DNA of 64,000 nucleotides from CADEFX01 sp963840425 (GCA_963840425.1 CAWIYZ010000015.1:62001-126000); one strand, 5' to 3'; numbered from the stretch's first letter, positions 19,656 to 29,350 are shown. Made by a program: numbers and translations. Notes: generated from the sequence alone by a model not told the origin.

Positions 19656-20153
19656 ATGGCAACGGCTGAAGTGGGCTACCAGCGCGTCACCAACCCGATA
19701 GATCTTGTCGAGCAGGTTGCGTCCAATCATGGCTGGGCTTGTGAGCGTACCGCTGACGACGAGATGACGCTGACGGTCGCTGGAAGCTGGACCGACTATC
19801 ACGTTTCCCTCAATTGGCGCGATGATCTGGAGTCGCTGCACATTGCGTGCGCGTTCGACTTCAAGGTGCCGGAAAACAGGCTAGGCGAGGTCTACCGGCT
19901 GATTGCCCAGATTAACGAGCAGCTCTGGCTCGGGCACTTCGATTTGTGGACGCAAGAGGGCCTCATCATGTTCCGCCAAGGCCTCATGCTGAATGGGGCG
20001 ATTGCCACTGCTTCGCAGTGTGAAGCGCTGCTGCGCGCGGCGCTCGAGGCGTGCGAGCGTTACTATCAGTCCTTCCAATTTGTAGTCTGGGCCGGCCGGG
20101 AAAGCCGCGAGGCGCTCGCCTCGACGATGTTCGAGACCCAGGGCCAAGCCTGA
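19656..20153 (+). CDS. YbjN-domain protein
   Basis: 165 aa, single YbjN domain (type III secretion chaperone-like fold): LVEQVASNHGWACERTADDEM, then WRDDLESLHIACAFDFKVPE and EVYRLIAQINEQLWLGHFDLW. Cytoplasmic, no signal. In other bacteria YbjN affects motility and stress traits, but the biochemical role is not known. It lies in the usual alphaproteobacterial order before proC. Confidence 0.85.
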   Translation: MATAEVGYQRVTNPIDLVEQVASNHGWACERTADDEMTLTVAGSWTDYHVSLNWRDDLESLHIACAFDFKVPENRLGEVYRLIAQINEQLWLGHFDLWTQEGLIMFRQGLMLNGAIATASQCEALLRAALEACERYYQSFQFVVWAGRESREALASTMFETQGQA

Positions 20154-20190
20154 AGTCGCAACCACTCCTTTAGCTTTCGTACTCGCCATG

Positions 20191-20222
20191 CGCCACGCGC
20201 GATCCTAAAGTCGCGCGTGGCG
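20191..20222 (+). terminator. Hairpin between ybjN and proC
   Basis: CGCCACGCGCGA (20191-20202) and TCGCGCGTGGCG (20211-20222) form a perfect 12-bp stem with an 8-base loop, followed by TAGGTTTA. Likely terminator of the ybjN transcript, or a leader element for proC, 37 bases upstream of its start. Confidence 0.6.
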
Positions 20223-20259
20223 TAGGTTTATCTGCTGAGCTATGCGGGCGGAGGCTGTG

Positions 20260-21084
20260 ATGGCGTTGAAGCTGGACGGCGATCTGGTGCTGGCCGGGGC
20301 CGGCAATATGGGAGGCGCTCTGCTCGCAGGCTGGCTCGAGCAAGGGCTCGATCCCGGGTGTATCGTGGTCCAGGACCCGGCGCCGCCGCCGCGCATCGGC
20401 GAACTGCTGCGCAAGCATGGAGTAAGTGCGCAATCCGTGCTTTCCGCGCGTGGGCGGCCTCCGGCCGTGCTGCTGATGGCGGTGAAGCCGCAGATCATGG
20501 AGGAGGTGTTTCCGCCGCTGGCCAAGCTGGTTGGAACAGACACGGTCGTGCTGTCGGTGGCGGCGGGACGCACCATCCACAGCTTCGAGCGTCACCTGCC
20601 GTCGCGCACGGCTGTGGTGCGCTCGATCCCCAACACGCCGGCAGCGGTGGGGCGCGGCATCACGGTTGCTACGGCCAATCCTCACGTTTCTGCGGACCAG
20701 CGCAGGATCTGCCAGGAGCTGCTGTCGGCCGTAGGCGAGACGGCTTGGGTGGATGACGAGGCCTTGATCGATCCCGTCACCGCTGTCTCCGGCTCTGGGC
20801 CAGCTTACGTCTTTTACCTCACCGAGTGTCTCGCGGAGGCCGGCGTCAAGGCAGGCCTGGCCCCCGATCTCGCCCACAAGCTGGCGCGCTGGACGGTGGC
20901 GGGGGCGGGCGAGTTGCTGCATCGCTCTGACCAGCCGGCGGATGTCCTGCGCAAGAATGTGACCTCACCGAACGGCACGACGTTTGCCGCGTTGCAGGTT
21001 TTGATGGCTGAGAAGGGGTTGCAGCCGCTGATGACCGAGGCGGTTCTGGCCGCCACACGGCGCTCCAAGGAACTAGCAAGCTAG
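20260..21084 (+). CDS. proC: Pyrroline-5-carboxylate reductase
   Basis: Last step of proline synthesis, reducing P5C with NAD(P)H. 274 aa from the ATG at 20260, chosen because GCGGAGG lies 5 bases before it. An ATG at 20242 would add six residues. Rossmann motif VLAGAGNMGGALLAGW, cofactor region VLLMAVKPQIMEEV, PNTPAAVGRGITV and the C-terminal catalytic AVSGSGPAYVF and VTSPNGTT signatures. Confidence 0.95.
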   Translation: MALKLDGDLVLAGAGNMGGALLAGWLEQGLDPGCIVVQDPAPPPRIGELLRKHGVSAQSVLSARGRPPAVLLMAVKPQIMEEVFPPLAKLVGTDTVVLSVAAGRTIHSFERHLPSRTAVVRSIPNTPAAVGRGITVATANPHVSADQRRICQELLSAVGETAWVDDEALIDPVTAVSGSGPAYVFYLTECLAEAGVKAGLAPDLAHKLARWTVAGAGELLHRSDQPADVLRKNVTSPNGTTFAALQVLMAEKGLQPLMTEAVLAATRRSKELAS

Positions 21085-21173
21085 GCCACTTAAGCTGAAC
21101 TGCGACGGCAACCCTGCTTCAATGCGCGCGGGGCATGCACTATGTAAAGTGCTGGAGCGTATGGAGGATTGCC

Positions 21174-21860
21174 ATGCTCGATCTAGCGACACCGAGAGGA
21201 GCCATCATCGCTGCAGCATTGCGGCTCGCGGCGGAACGGCCTTGGGCGCAGGTCACGCTTGCCGACATCGCGGAGGCGTCAGGCACGACGCTGCTGGCGC
21301 TCAAGACGGAATTCGCGTCGAAAGGTGAAATTCTCGCGGCTTTCACTGTGGCCGTCGACGACCAGATGCTGGCCCAGGCACCGCGCCGTATGGCAGAGCA
21401 ACCCGCACGCGATGCGCTGTTCGAGGTCATCATGGGCCGCTTCGATGTGCTCGCGCCCTACAAGACGGCGCTGCGATCGATCGCCGGCAGCGGCGTGCCT
21501 GAGCCGGCCCTGATCCGTCCGCTCCTTGCTTCGCAACGTTGGATGCTCGAGGCTGCGGGTGTCGGTACGGGTGGGCTCGAGGGCGGTTTCAGGATCGCAG
21601 GTCTTGCCACGGTCTACGCAACCGTGTTTTGCACCTGGCTCGCGGATGAGGATCCGGGTCACGCCCGCACCATGGCAGCGCTGGACAGGCGCCTGCGGCG
21701 TGGGGAGCGAACGCTCACGCGTATCGACGAGGTGTGCTCGGGGTTGATGCGCTTCGCATCTGCGGCCATGCCACGCGGTTTCGGCAAGCGTCCGCGCGAC
21801 CCGGACGATGGCAGCCGGCCGGCACAACCGTCGACGCCGTCACCAGGACCGTCGCTGTGA
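21174..21860 (+). CDS. TetR/COQ9-like protein
   Basis: 228 aa from the ATG at 21174, which has GGAGG 8 bases upstream. The N-terminal 60 residues form a helix-turn-helix like TetR (AALRLAAERPWAQVTLADIAEA), but the C-terminal half (APYKTALRSIAGSG, MLEAAGVGTGGLEGGFRIAGL) is closest to the lipid-binding COQ9 fold, which itself derives from TetR proteins. It may aid ubiquinone synthesis or act as a regulator. I favour the COQ9-like reading with modest certainty. Confidence 0.65.
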   Translation: MLDLATPRGAIIAAALRLAAERPWAQVTLADIAEASGTTLLALKTEFASKGEILAAFTVAVDDQMLAQAPRRMAEQPARDALFEVIMGRFDVLAPYKTALRSIAGSGVPEPALIRPLLASQRWMLEAAGVGTGGLEGGFRIAGLATVYATVFCTWLADEDPGHARTMAALDRRLRRGERTLTRIDEVCSGLMRFASAAMPRGFGKRPRDPDDGSRPAQPSTPSPGPSL

Positions 21861-21882
21861 CGTTCCAGGCCTGGGGGACAAG

Positions 21883-22239
21883 GTGAGCGAGACGACGCCG
21901 GCGGGCCAGATCACGTTCGACGACTTTCTCAAAGTCGATATTCGCGTCGGCACAATCGTAGCGGCCGAGGCCTTCCCCGAGGCCAGAAAGCCGTCGCTGA
22001 AGCTCAGAATTGATTTCGGCGCGGACATTGGCATCAAGAAGAGCTCAGCTCAAATTACGCGCTACTATGCACCCGAAACACTCGTGGGCCGGCAGGTGGC
22101 AGCGGTCGTGAATTTTCCGCCGCGCCAGATCGGCAAGTTCATGTCCGAGGTGCTGACGCTGGGCTTTCCCGACCAGGATGGCGAGGTCGTTCTGATTGGA
22201 CCGGAGCGTGCGGTTCCTGCCGGGGGCAGGCTCTTCTAG
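21883..22239 (+). CDS. csaA: CsaA-like tRNA-binding protein
   Basis: 118 aa from the GTG at 21883 (GGGGACAAG directly upstream). Single EMAP-II/OB-fold tRNA-binding domain: FDDFLKVDIRVGTIVAAEAFPEA, YAPETLVGRQVAAVVNFPPRQIG, FMSEVLTLGF. CsaA homologues bind tRNA and have been linked to protein export as chaperones. The start lies 22 bases after the preceding gene, so they form an operon. Confidence 0.9.
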   Translation: MSETTPAGQITFDDFLKVDIRVGTIVAAEAFPEARKPSLKLRIDFGADIGIKKSSAQITRYYAPETLVGRQVAAVVNFPPRQIGKFMSEVLTLGFPDQDGEVVLIGPERAVPAGGRLF

Positions 22240-22246
22240 CGTGATA

Positions 22247-22270
22247 GAAGCAGCGGCGCACCGCTGCTTC
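22247..22270. terminator. Bidirectional hairpin between csaA and a convergent gene
   Basis: GAAGCAGCGG (22247-22256) and CCGCTGCTTC (22261-22270) form a perfect 10-bp stem with a CGCA loop, placed between two convergent stops. Confidence 0.7.
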
Positions 22271-22284
22271 CAGAATTGGTTCAA

Positions 22285-22527
22285 CTAGCAGCGGTGGCAG
22301 GAGCGGACTGAGCGACGGCACTTGCCCCAGCGCCAGCGGACGCAGCGCGAGTGGCAGTGATAATAGCGACGGCAGTGGACCGGCTCAGCAAGCGGTTGTG
22401 AGGTCAGCGGCGCGAGCTCTGGCAGCGGCGTCATGTTGGACATAGGACCGGCTTGCGCTGAGCCGGCGAATGCCATCACGCCGGATGACAGGGCCAGTAC
22501 AGCCAACAGCTTGCGGGGTGCGAGCAT
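22285..22527 (-). CDS. Small secreted Cys/Arg-rich protein
   Basis: 80 aa. Signal peptide (ALSSGVMAFAGSAQA, cleavage after AQA) followed by a Pro/Leu linker and a C-terminal block of about 30 residues with six Cys and many Arg (VHCRRYYHCHSRCVRW and KCRRSVRSCHRC). The start has a strong GAGGAG site followed by a run of nine A before the ATG. Exported, probably disulfide-bonded or metal-binding. Family not recognised. A second, unrelated-looking small Cys-rich protein occurs at 26660. Confidence 0.7.
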   Translation of the reverse strand: MLAPRKLLAVLALSSGVMAFAGSAQAGPMSNMTPLPELAPLTSQPLAEPVHCRRYYHCHSRCVRWRWGKCRRSVRSCHRC

Positions 22528-22674
22528 TTTTTTTTACTCCTCCTCTGGGTGCAGGCGTTTCCGGCGTGGTCCGTGGGCAGCTTAACTTCGGAGCTGGCGG
22601 GTAACCAATGGGTTTCGTTCGCTATTCTGTGCCAGCCCATCGGGTTTCTGGCTCGCGTGGCGAGAAGGACGCAG

Positions 22675-24117
22675 TCAGAGCGGGACCCGGATGACAGCCC
22701 TGAGACCGCCCATGGAGCTCTCGCCTAAAGCGATGTCTCCGCCGTGGCTCTTGGCGATGTCGCGGGCAATCGCCAGCCCCAGCCCCGAGTTACCCTCATC
22801 CTGATTGCGGGCATGGTCGAGCCGATAGAAGGGCTTGAAAACGTTGTCGCGCTCTCGCAGCGGGATGCCGGGACCATCATCGTCGACCTCGACCCTCAGC
22901 CACTGCCGGTCGGTCCCGGCCCGAATGACGATCTGATCGCCAAAGCGCGCAGCATTGGAGACGAGGTTTGTAATCGCTCGCTTGAACGCATTGCGCTTCA
23001 GGGGCAGCACTAAATCGCGCCGCCGGCGCCGCAGCTTCAGCTCCACGGGCTTGCCGAAATACTGGACGTCCGCGTGCACTTCTTCGAGCAGATCGCGCAC
23101 GTTGGTCGGCTCCGCTACCTCGCCACCGTCACCTTTGGCGAAAGCGAGATAGTCCTCGAGCATGTGCTGCATTTCATTGACGTCGGCTTTCAAGGCGCGC
23201 ACGCCGGGGTCGTCGCCCAAGAAGGCGAGCTCCAGTTTGAAACGGGTCAGGACGGTCCGCAGATCGTGACTGACGCCGGCCAACATGGTTGTGCGCTGGT
23301 CGACGTGCTGGGTTATGCGCTCGCGCATCTCGATGAAGGCTTGCGCGGCCTGCCGCACCTCGCGGGCGCCGCGCGGCCGGAAATCGTCCGGCACAGGCCG
23401 TCCCTTTCCGAAAGCATCGGCGGCCTCGGCAAGTCTCAGAATCGGCCGGATCTGATTGCGCATGAAGAGGATGGCGACAGTCAGCAGAACAATGGATGTG
23501 CCCATCATCCACATCAGGAAGATATGCGAATTGGACGCGTAGGTCTGATGTCCGCTGGCGATGAAGCGTAGCACCGCATTGTCGTGCTTGATGCGGATTT
23601 CGACATGCCGGGACTGCCCGACAGTATCGATCCAGAACGGCCGCTTGATCTGCTTTCTGATCTCATTCGAAAGCGTGCGGTCGAGAAACGCGAAGAAGGG
23701 CTTCGGCTGCATTGTCGGCAAGTCGCCCGGGGGCAGTATCTGCAGCGATAGGCGCAGCCTATCGCGCGCCATCTCGATGAGACGGGCGTAGTTGTCGTCG
23801 ATGCCGTAGCTCTCATAGACGTCGATCAGAGCAGCGATGTCGCGGGCAGTGGCTTCGGACAAACGCCGTGTGACCGACTGCCAGTGCCGCTCCATGAACG
23901 AGAACGCGACGACGCTCTCGAGCAGGACGATCGGCGCAATAATAATGATCAGCGCGCGGGCATACAGTCCCTTGGGCATCGCGTCGGCCAGAAAGGCCGA
24001 GAGGCGCTGGAAGGCGTCGCGCAATGCCGGGCCCTTCAGCCGCTCCGAGAGACTACGTGTGCCCCGATGCGCGGCCTCCAGCGCCTTCCCATACGCGGCA
24101 GCTACATGCGCCTGCAC
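22675..24117 (-). CDS. EnvZ-like sensor histidine kinase
   Basis: 480 aa from a GTG at 24117 (GGAGA 7 bases upstream). One membrane segment near residues 55-75 (ARALIIIIAPIVLLESVVAF), a periplasmic sensor of about 120 residues, a second segment (FLMWMMGTSIVLLTVAILFM), HAMP, the H-box MLAGVSHDLRTVLTRFKLEL with the phospho-His, then N-box NLVSNAARFG, DDDGPGIP and G-box GLGLAIARDIAKSHGG. Phosphorylates the response regulator just upstream. The signal is unknown. Confidence 0.93.
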   Translation of the reverse strand: MQAHVAAAYGKALEAAHRGTRSLSERLKGPALRDAFQRLSAFLADAMPKGLYARALIIIIAPIVLLESVVAFSFMERHWQSVTRRLSEATARDIAALIDVYESYGIDDNYARLIEMARDRLRLSLQILPPGDLPTMQPKPFFAFLDRTLSNEIRKQIKRPFWIDTVGQSRHVEIRIKHDNAVLRFIASGHQTYASNSHIFLMWMMGTSIVLLTVAILFMRNQIRPILRLAEAADAFGKGRPVPDDFRPRGAREVRQAAQAFIEMRERITQHVDQRTTMLAGVSHDLRTVLTRFKLELAFLGDDPGVRALKADVNEMQHMLEDYLAFAKGDGGEVAEPTNVRDLLEEVHADVQYFGKPVELKLRRRRRDLVLPLKRNAFKRAITNLVSNAARFGDQIVIRAGTDRQWLRVEVDDDGPGIPLRERDNVFKPFYRLDHARNQDEGNSGLGLAIARDIAKSHGGDIALGESSMGGLRAVIRVPL

Positions 24118-24145
24118 GCTGGCTCTCCAACCTCCTAGTCAATGT

Positions 24146-24868
24146 CTAGTCAATGTAGAGAATGTAGCCCTTGCCACGGACGGTCTGCAGATAGATCGGG
24201 TTCGAAGGATCGGTTTCGATCTTGCGGCGCAGGCGATTGATCTGCACGTCTATGGCGCGTTCGCTGCCCGTCGAATCGTCGCTTGCGAGCTCGTGCCGGG
24301 CGATCGGTGAGCCGAGGCGGCTGGCGAACAGGCGCAGGAGATCGCGCTCACGCTCCGTGAGCTTGATCGCCTCCTCACCGCGTTTGAGCTCACCGCGCCC
24401 CACATGGAAAGTGTAGTCGCCCATGCGGATTTCCTCGCGCGGGCCGGCCTCGATGCGTCCGCGTCGCATGATGTTCTGCAATCGCAGGACCAGCTCGCGC
24501 GGCTCGAAGGGCTTTGTCACGTAGTCGTCGACGCCGGCCTCCAGCCCTTCCACACGGTCCTCCGGCTCGGCTTTGGCCGTCAGCATGCAGATCGGAACAG
24601 GTGAGATGCTCTTCAAATTGCGGGCAAGCTCGAGGCCGTTCTCGCCTTGCATCATGACGTCGAGGATGACGAGGTCGAAGGATAGGCCGCGCATGGATGC
24701 GCGCGCGGTGTTGCAGTCGTGCGCAGTGGTGACGCGGAACCCGTTCTCGAGCAGATAGCGCCCGAGCAGATCGCGAATGCGCTGATCGTCATCGACCAGC
24801 AGCACATGCGGCGCATCGTCTGGCAGCGGGTCCCGCCGCTGACTGCTCGTGTTCCCCGTCCCCGTCAT
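24146..24868 (-). CDS. OmpR-family response regulator
   Basis: 240 aa. Receiver domain with the acidic pair in LLVDDDQRIRDLL, phospho-acceptor Asp in LVILDVMMQGENG, Thr/Ser at LTAKAE and Lys at TKPFEPRELVLR. Winged-helix DNA-binding domain with LTERERDLLRLFASRLG and VDVQINRLRRKIE-like DVQINRLRRKIETDP. Partner of the EnvZ-like kinase 28 bases downstream. The start overlaps no gene, but lies 20 bases after the marR stop. Confidence 0.94.
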   Translation of the reverse strand: MTGTGNTSSQRRDPLPDDAPHVLLVDDDQRIRDLLGRYLLENGFRVTTAHDCNTARASMRGLSFDLVILDVMMQGENGLELARNLKSISPVPICMLTAKAEPEDRVEGLEAGVDDYVTKPFEPRELVLRLQNIMRRGRIEAGPREEIRMGDYTFHVGRGELKRGEEAIKLTERERDLLRLFASRLGSPIARHELASDDSTGSERAIDVQINRLRRKIETDPSNPIYLQTVRGKGYILYID

Positions 24869-24887
24869 ACTTGCCCCTGTGCAACGT

Positions 24888-25431
24888 CTATGTGGCGAGC
24901 TCGGGATCCCGTATCAGCGCCGCAACCTCGGTGCGCTCGCCACCACCAATCATGGCGAACAGGAACTGCCGCGTCGAGGTGTCTGCGCCGGCGCCGGCGG
25001 TTCTCAGCGCCTCGGCGACGCGTGCCGTCTGAAGCGCAACGAGGCGACGAGCCAGCGCTGTGCCTTTCTCCGTCAGCGCGAGCCGGCGCTCGCGGCGATC
25101 GAACTCGCCGGCCGCCTGCACGATGTAGCCCTGATCGACCAGTTGTTTCAGAACGCGGGCGAGACTTCTGTTTGGTGATCTTCAAGATGCCGAGAAGATC
25201 GGCAACTCTAAGGCCCGGATTGCGATTGACGAAATGCAGCACCCGATGGTGCGCCCGGCCGAACCCGAGCTCGGCGAGCACGGCATCGGCCTCTCCGGTG
25301 AAGTCGCGATAGGCAAAGAACAGCAGCTCGACGAGCGTGATCAGGCGGGGGTCGGGCTCCGATCCCACTGACAACTTTGGCTTGGCGGTGGTGCCTCGCT
25401 GGTGCGCTGTCGATGCGGTTACGTCAGTCAT
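24888..25431 (-). CDS. MarR-family transcriptional regulator (frameshifted)
   Basis: About 180 aa once one inserted base at 25165-25168 is removed. First frame: LITLVELLFFAYRDFTGEADAVLAELGFGRAHHRVL (in part) and the winged-helix NPGLRVADLLGILKITKQ. The continuation SLARVLKQLVDQGYIVQAAG and EFDRRERRLALTEKGTALAR is the recognition helix and wing of MarR proteins. The sequence CAGAAGTCTCGCC should probably be CAGAGTCTCGCC on the coding strand. First gene of a marR-response regulator-kinase operon, divergent from ilvE. Confidence 0.85.
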
Positions 25432-25614
25432 GTTGACTTATTTGCAGGCGATTGTTAGTCGTGGCAAGTCATTTTGCGAGGCTTGGCAAAGCGGCGGCTC
25501 AGTCCGGATTTAGCGCTTCTGGCAGCATCTCATTGCGCAGAATGACGGCTTTCGCGGCTCTTCGATGACGCTCACCAAGAACGGCGTTCACTAGGGCCCT
25601 CGGAGGACGACCAT

Positions 25615-26511
25615 ATGGCGGCTGCGCTTGTCCCCTATCACGATCGAGATGGTTTCATCTGGTACGACGGCAAGCTCGTGCCGTGGCGCGAGGCCACGCT
25701 GCACGTGTTGACGCACGGCCTCCACTACGCGAGTGCCGTGTTCGAGGGCGAGCGGGCCTATGGTGGGCGCATCTTCAAGCTGCGCGAGCACACCGAGCGC
25801 CTGATCGGGTCCGCGCAGATGCTGGACTTCGAGATCCCTTACACGGCCGATCAGATCGATGCCGCCTGCAACGAGGTCATGCAGGCCAACAATCTGGTCG
25901 ATTGCTACGTGCGCCCGATCGCCTGGCGCGGTAGCGAGCAGATGGGCGTCTCGGCCCAGCTCAACAAGATCCATCTGGTTGTGGCGGCCTGGGACTGGGG
26001 CTCCTACTTCGATCCCAAGGAGCGCCTGCGCGGCATTCGCATCGCCTTGGCGCAGTATCGCAGGCCCGATCCGGCGACCATACCTGCCAAGGCCAAAGCG
26101 ACCGGCCTCTACATGATCTGCACCATCGAGAAGCACCGCGCCGAGAAGGCCGGCTACGCCGACGCGCTGATGTACGACTGGCGCGGGCGGGTGGCGGAGT
26201 GCACGGGCGCCAACATCTTCTTCGTGAAGGATGGCGCACTGCACACGCCTACCCCCGACTGCTTCCTCGACGGCATCACGCGCCGCACGGTCATGGAGCT
26301 GGCCAAGCGCCGCGGCATCGCGGTGCACGAGCGCACCATCATGCCGGACGAGCTGCCGAGCTTCACGGAATGCTTCATCGTCGGCACAGCCGCCGAGGTG
26401 ACGCCCGTGCGCGAGATCGGACCCTACAACTATCAGCCCGGCCGGATCTCGGAGTCGCTGCTGAACGACTACATGGCAGCGGTGCAGCCGGCCAAAAAGG
26501 CGGCGGAGTAG
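25615..26511 (+). CDS. ilvE: Branched-chain amino acid aminotransferase
   Basis: 298 aa, fold-type IV PLP enzyme, final step of Ile, Leu and Val synthesis. HVLTHGLHYASAVFEGERAY near residue 30, KATGLYMICTIEKHRAEKAG with the PLP Lys, VAECTGANIFFVKDG and FLDGITRRTVMELA are the class signatures. The start follows GGAGGACCATATGG. Full length. Divergent from the marR gene over 183 bases. Confidence 0.95.
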   Translation: MAAALVPYHDRDGFIWYDGKLVPWREATLHVLTHGLHYASAVFEGERAYGGRIFKLREHTERLIGSAQMLDFEIPYTADQIDAACNEVMQANNLVDCYVRPIAWRGSEQMGVSAQLNKIHLVVAAWDWGSYFDPKERLRGIRIALAQYRRPDPATIPAKAKATGLYMICTIEKHRAEKAGYADALMYDWRGRVAECTGANIFFVKDGALHTPTPDCFLDGITRRTVMELAKRRGIAVHERTIMPDELPSFTECFIVGTAAEVTPVREIGPYNYQPGRISESLLNDYMAAVQPAKKAAE

Positions 26512-26659
26512 CGGAGCACGGGCAAGGCTAGCGATCAGCGTTGCGCGGCGGGCACAGGTTCCTGAACTCTTAACGCATTGCCTGGGCTTCGATTGCAGGC
26601 GGCCTGCAACTGCGGAAGACTGCGGATATTCGGGCGCTCGAGCGCCGGGAGAAGCCGCC

Positions 26660-26938
26660 ATGCCCCATACGAGCACATTCCTGTTTGCTGCCGCCTTGCT
26701 CAGCGCGGCTGTCCTTGGATCGGCGACGTGGCCTGAGCGAGCGTCCGCGCAGCAGGCCGTCGGCATCGATCCTGGCCGCGATTGCCAGACCGTCCGCACC
26801 TGCGATTTCTCCAGGACCGGCCGCGTGCGCGGTTGCCTGTCGTCCTATACGTGCCGTACCTGCCGGCTGGTGACGGCCCGCTGCACGCTGGCGGGCCGCT
26901 CGCGCTGCCAGGAGGTCGTCTGCACCTGGGGCGGCTGA
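26660..26938 (+). CDS. Small secreted Cys-rich protein
   Basis: 92 aa with a signal peptide ending near ERASAQQ. The mature 60 residues contain eight Cys in a regular pattern (DCQTVRTCDF, GCLSSYTCRTC, ARCTLAG, SRCQEVVCTWGG), so four disulfides or a metal site are likely. No family recognised. It lies alone between ilvE and the peptide-binding protein gene. Confidence 0.65.
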   Translation: MPHTSTFLFAAALLSAAVLGSATWPERASAQQAVGIDPGRDCQTVRTCDFSRTGRVRGCLSSYTCRTCRLVTARCTLAGRSRCQEVVCTWGG

Positions 26939-27159
26939 GCAGCCGTAACGTTCGAGCACTTACGCATTCCTGCCCGATGCCGGCGGTGGGCGTTGGCTGC
27001 TGCCTGAAAGTCTTCCCTTGAACTCTGGGGCTCAGCCGGTACTCTCGGGCTGATCCCGGCACTCAGCGAGCGGCCAGGAGCGCAACCTGCGCTGATGTCC
27101 AGCATTGCCGGCTGGCGCAGGAAGAAAATCAACAAGACGGCAAGCGCTAAAGGGAGGAT

Positions 27160-28744
27160 ATGATGAGACTTGGCTCGAGAGCCGCATTCGCACTTCTTGT
27201 TGCAGCGATTGGCGCGACACCCGCGTTGGCGGAGACGCCCAAGCGTGGCGGCATCCTGAATTTCGCGGTGACCGCCGAGCCGCCGAACTACGACTGCCAT
27301 GCCTCGCAGACGTTCGCGCTGCTGCACCCCGTCAGCCCGATGTTCTCCTACTTGGTGAAATACGACAGCAGCCAGGGTGGCAAGATCGTCGGCGATCTCG
27401 CCAAGAGCTGGGACATGGCCAATGACGGGCTGACATACACGTTCAAGCTGCACGAGGGCGTGAAGTTTCACGATGGCTCGCCGCTGACCTCGGTTGACGT
27501 AAAGGCCTCATTCGATCGCATCGCCAATCCGCCGACGGGCGTCGTGTCGCTGCGCAAGTCCGCGTACTCGATCGTCAAGAGCATCGACGCCCCCGATCCG
27601 ACCACGGTCATCTTCCGGCTGAGCGAAGTGAGTGCGTCGATGCTCGATGTCCTGGCTTCGCCCTTCAACTGCATCTACAGCGCGGCCAAGATCAAGGACG
27701 ATCCGAAGTTCCCGGAGGCCAACATTCTGGGCTCGGGCGCCTACCAGTTCGTGGAGTACGTGCGCGGATCGCACCTGACGACCAAGCGCTTCGACGGCTA
27801 CTTCCGACAAGGCCTGCCCTACCTCGACGGCTACAAGGCGTACTTCGTGAAGACGAGCGCCGTCGTGCCCGGCATGATCGGCGGCCAGTTCGATGTGGAG
27901 TTTCGTGGCCGCACGCCCAGCGAGCGCGACCAGCTCATGAACTCGGCCGACAAGGAGCGGTGGGTTCTGCACGAGGGGCCGTGGGCGACGAACGACATCG
28001 TCATCTTCAATACGGAGAAGAAGCCGTTCGACGATCCGCGCGTCCGCCGCGCCCTCTCGCTGGCCATCGACCGCTGGAACGGCAACGAGGCGCTTTCGAA
28101 GATCACGATCGTCAAGGCGACCGGAGGCATGCTGCGGCCGGGCTATCGAGTACGCCTTGCCGCAAGCGGAGATCGAGAAGATCCCAGGCTACTGGCGCGA
28201 CATCGAGAAGTCGCGCGCGGAGGCCAAGCGGCTACTCAAGGAAGCGGGGCACGAGAATCTCAAGTTCCAGCTTCACAACCGCACGCTGGCAGAGCCCTAT
28301 ACGCCGGTCGGCGTATTCCTGATCGACCAGTGGCGGCGCATCGGTGTCACCGTGGAGCATTCCCAGGTCGAGACCTCGCCCTACTTCGGCAACCTGGTCG
28401 ACGGCAAGTTCGAGGTCGCGATGTATCCCGTGACGGTGCCGGCCGACGACGTGACAGCGCAGCATCAATCGTATCTCACCAACAAGAAGTCGCCGATCAG
28501 CTACTCCCGTCACAGCGACGCCAAGCTGGACGATCTCTGGGATCAGCAGAACCGGACGCTCGATGTCGCCAAGCGCAAGGCCCTCGTGCACGAGTTCGAA
28601 AAGCAGCTGCTCACCGAGAACTACAGCCTGACCGTGCACTGGTGGCAGCGCATCATCGTGCACCACAAGAAGGTCAAGGGCTGGCACTTCTCACCGAGCC
28701 ACTTCCAGGGCCAGGACCTGATCGGGGTCTGGCTCGATCAGTAG
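27160..28744 (+). CDS. Peptide/nickel-type ABC substrate-binding protein (frameshifted)
   Basis: Family 5 periplasmic binding protein (DppA/OppA class), about 527 aa once one extra C at 28147 is removed. Signal peptide to ALAET, then KRGGILNFAVTAEPPNYDCH, LAKSWDMANDGLTYTFKLHEGVKFHDG and PFDDPRVRRALSLAIDR in the first frame. The second frame continues YALPQAEIEKIPGYWRD, through VDGKFEVAMYPVTVPADD to the TAG at 28744. Preceded by GGGAGG. No permease or ATPase gene is nearby, so it is an orphan receptor here. The ligand cannot be named. Confidence 0.88.
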
Positions 28745-28765
28745 CTGCAATCGGGGGGACGTGAC

Positions 28766-29350
28766 GTGAGTCCTTACACGATCGACCGGACCTCCAACTC
28801 GCGCCGCAAGGCAGTGGAGGACTGGTTGTGGGGGCTCGACCTCGTCTCCCCGTCATTGCACGAAGGAGTTGTTACGGCCTGGACCAGCACTTGGGCGTCG
28901 AGCCCTTACGAGCGGCTGGAGGACATGCCGTTTTCGGCGGGCATCGACTATCCGTTGATGAGCCACGTGAACGAGGTGACTCAAGCGGGCGTCGATCTGG
29001 CCAAGCGGGCGAAGGCCGACTGGAAGATCGACCTCGATAACAACCTGCTGGTGCCGATCCTGATCCTGCACGATGTCGACAAGCCGCTGATGTACGTGCG
29101 CGAGGGCGCGGAAGTCGTGGGCTCGACCCTGTCGAAGGAGATCCCGCACGGCGTCGTCGGGGCGATGTTGCTGAAGGAGCTGGGCTTCTCGCATGAGATC
29201 GTCAGCGTGGTGGCCACGCATTCGCCGAAGATGCCGTTCCACAATCGCGGCTGGCCCGCCTATGTGCTGCACTATGCGGACATGTTCTCGGCCGACCACG
29301 CCTACATGACGGTGGGCAAGGAGCCGTCGTTCCAGAAGCACGCGACTTAG
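28766..29350 (+). CDS. HD-domain protein
   Basis: 194 aa from a GTG, 21 bases after the binding-protein stop. Metal-dependent phosphohydrolase-like pattern: LMSHVNEVTQAGVDLAKRA, ILHDVDKPLMY (His-Asp pair), IPHGVVGAMLLKELG, VVATHSP and LHYADMFSADHAY. Cytoplasmic. The close spacing suggests co-transcription with the periplasmic binding protein. Substrate unknown. Confidence 0.75.
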   Translation: MSPYTIDRTSNSRRKAVEDWLWGLDLVSPSLHEGVVTAWTSTWASSPYERLEDMPFSAGIDYPLMSHVNEVTQAGVDLAKRAKADWKIDLDNNLLVPILILHDVDKPLMYVREGAEVVGSTLSKEIPHGVVGAMLLKELGFSHEIVSVVATHSPKMPFHNRGWPAYVLHYADMFSADHAYMTVGKEPSFQKHAT

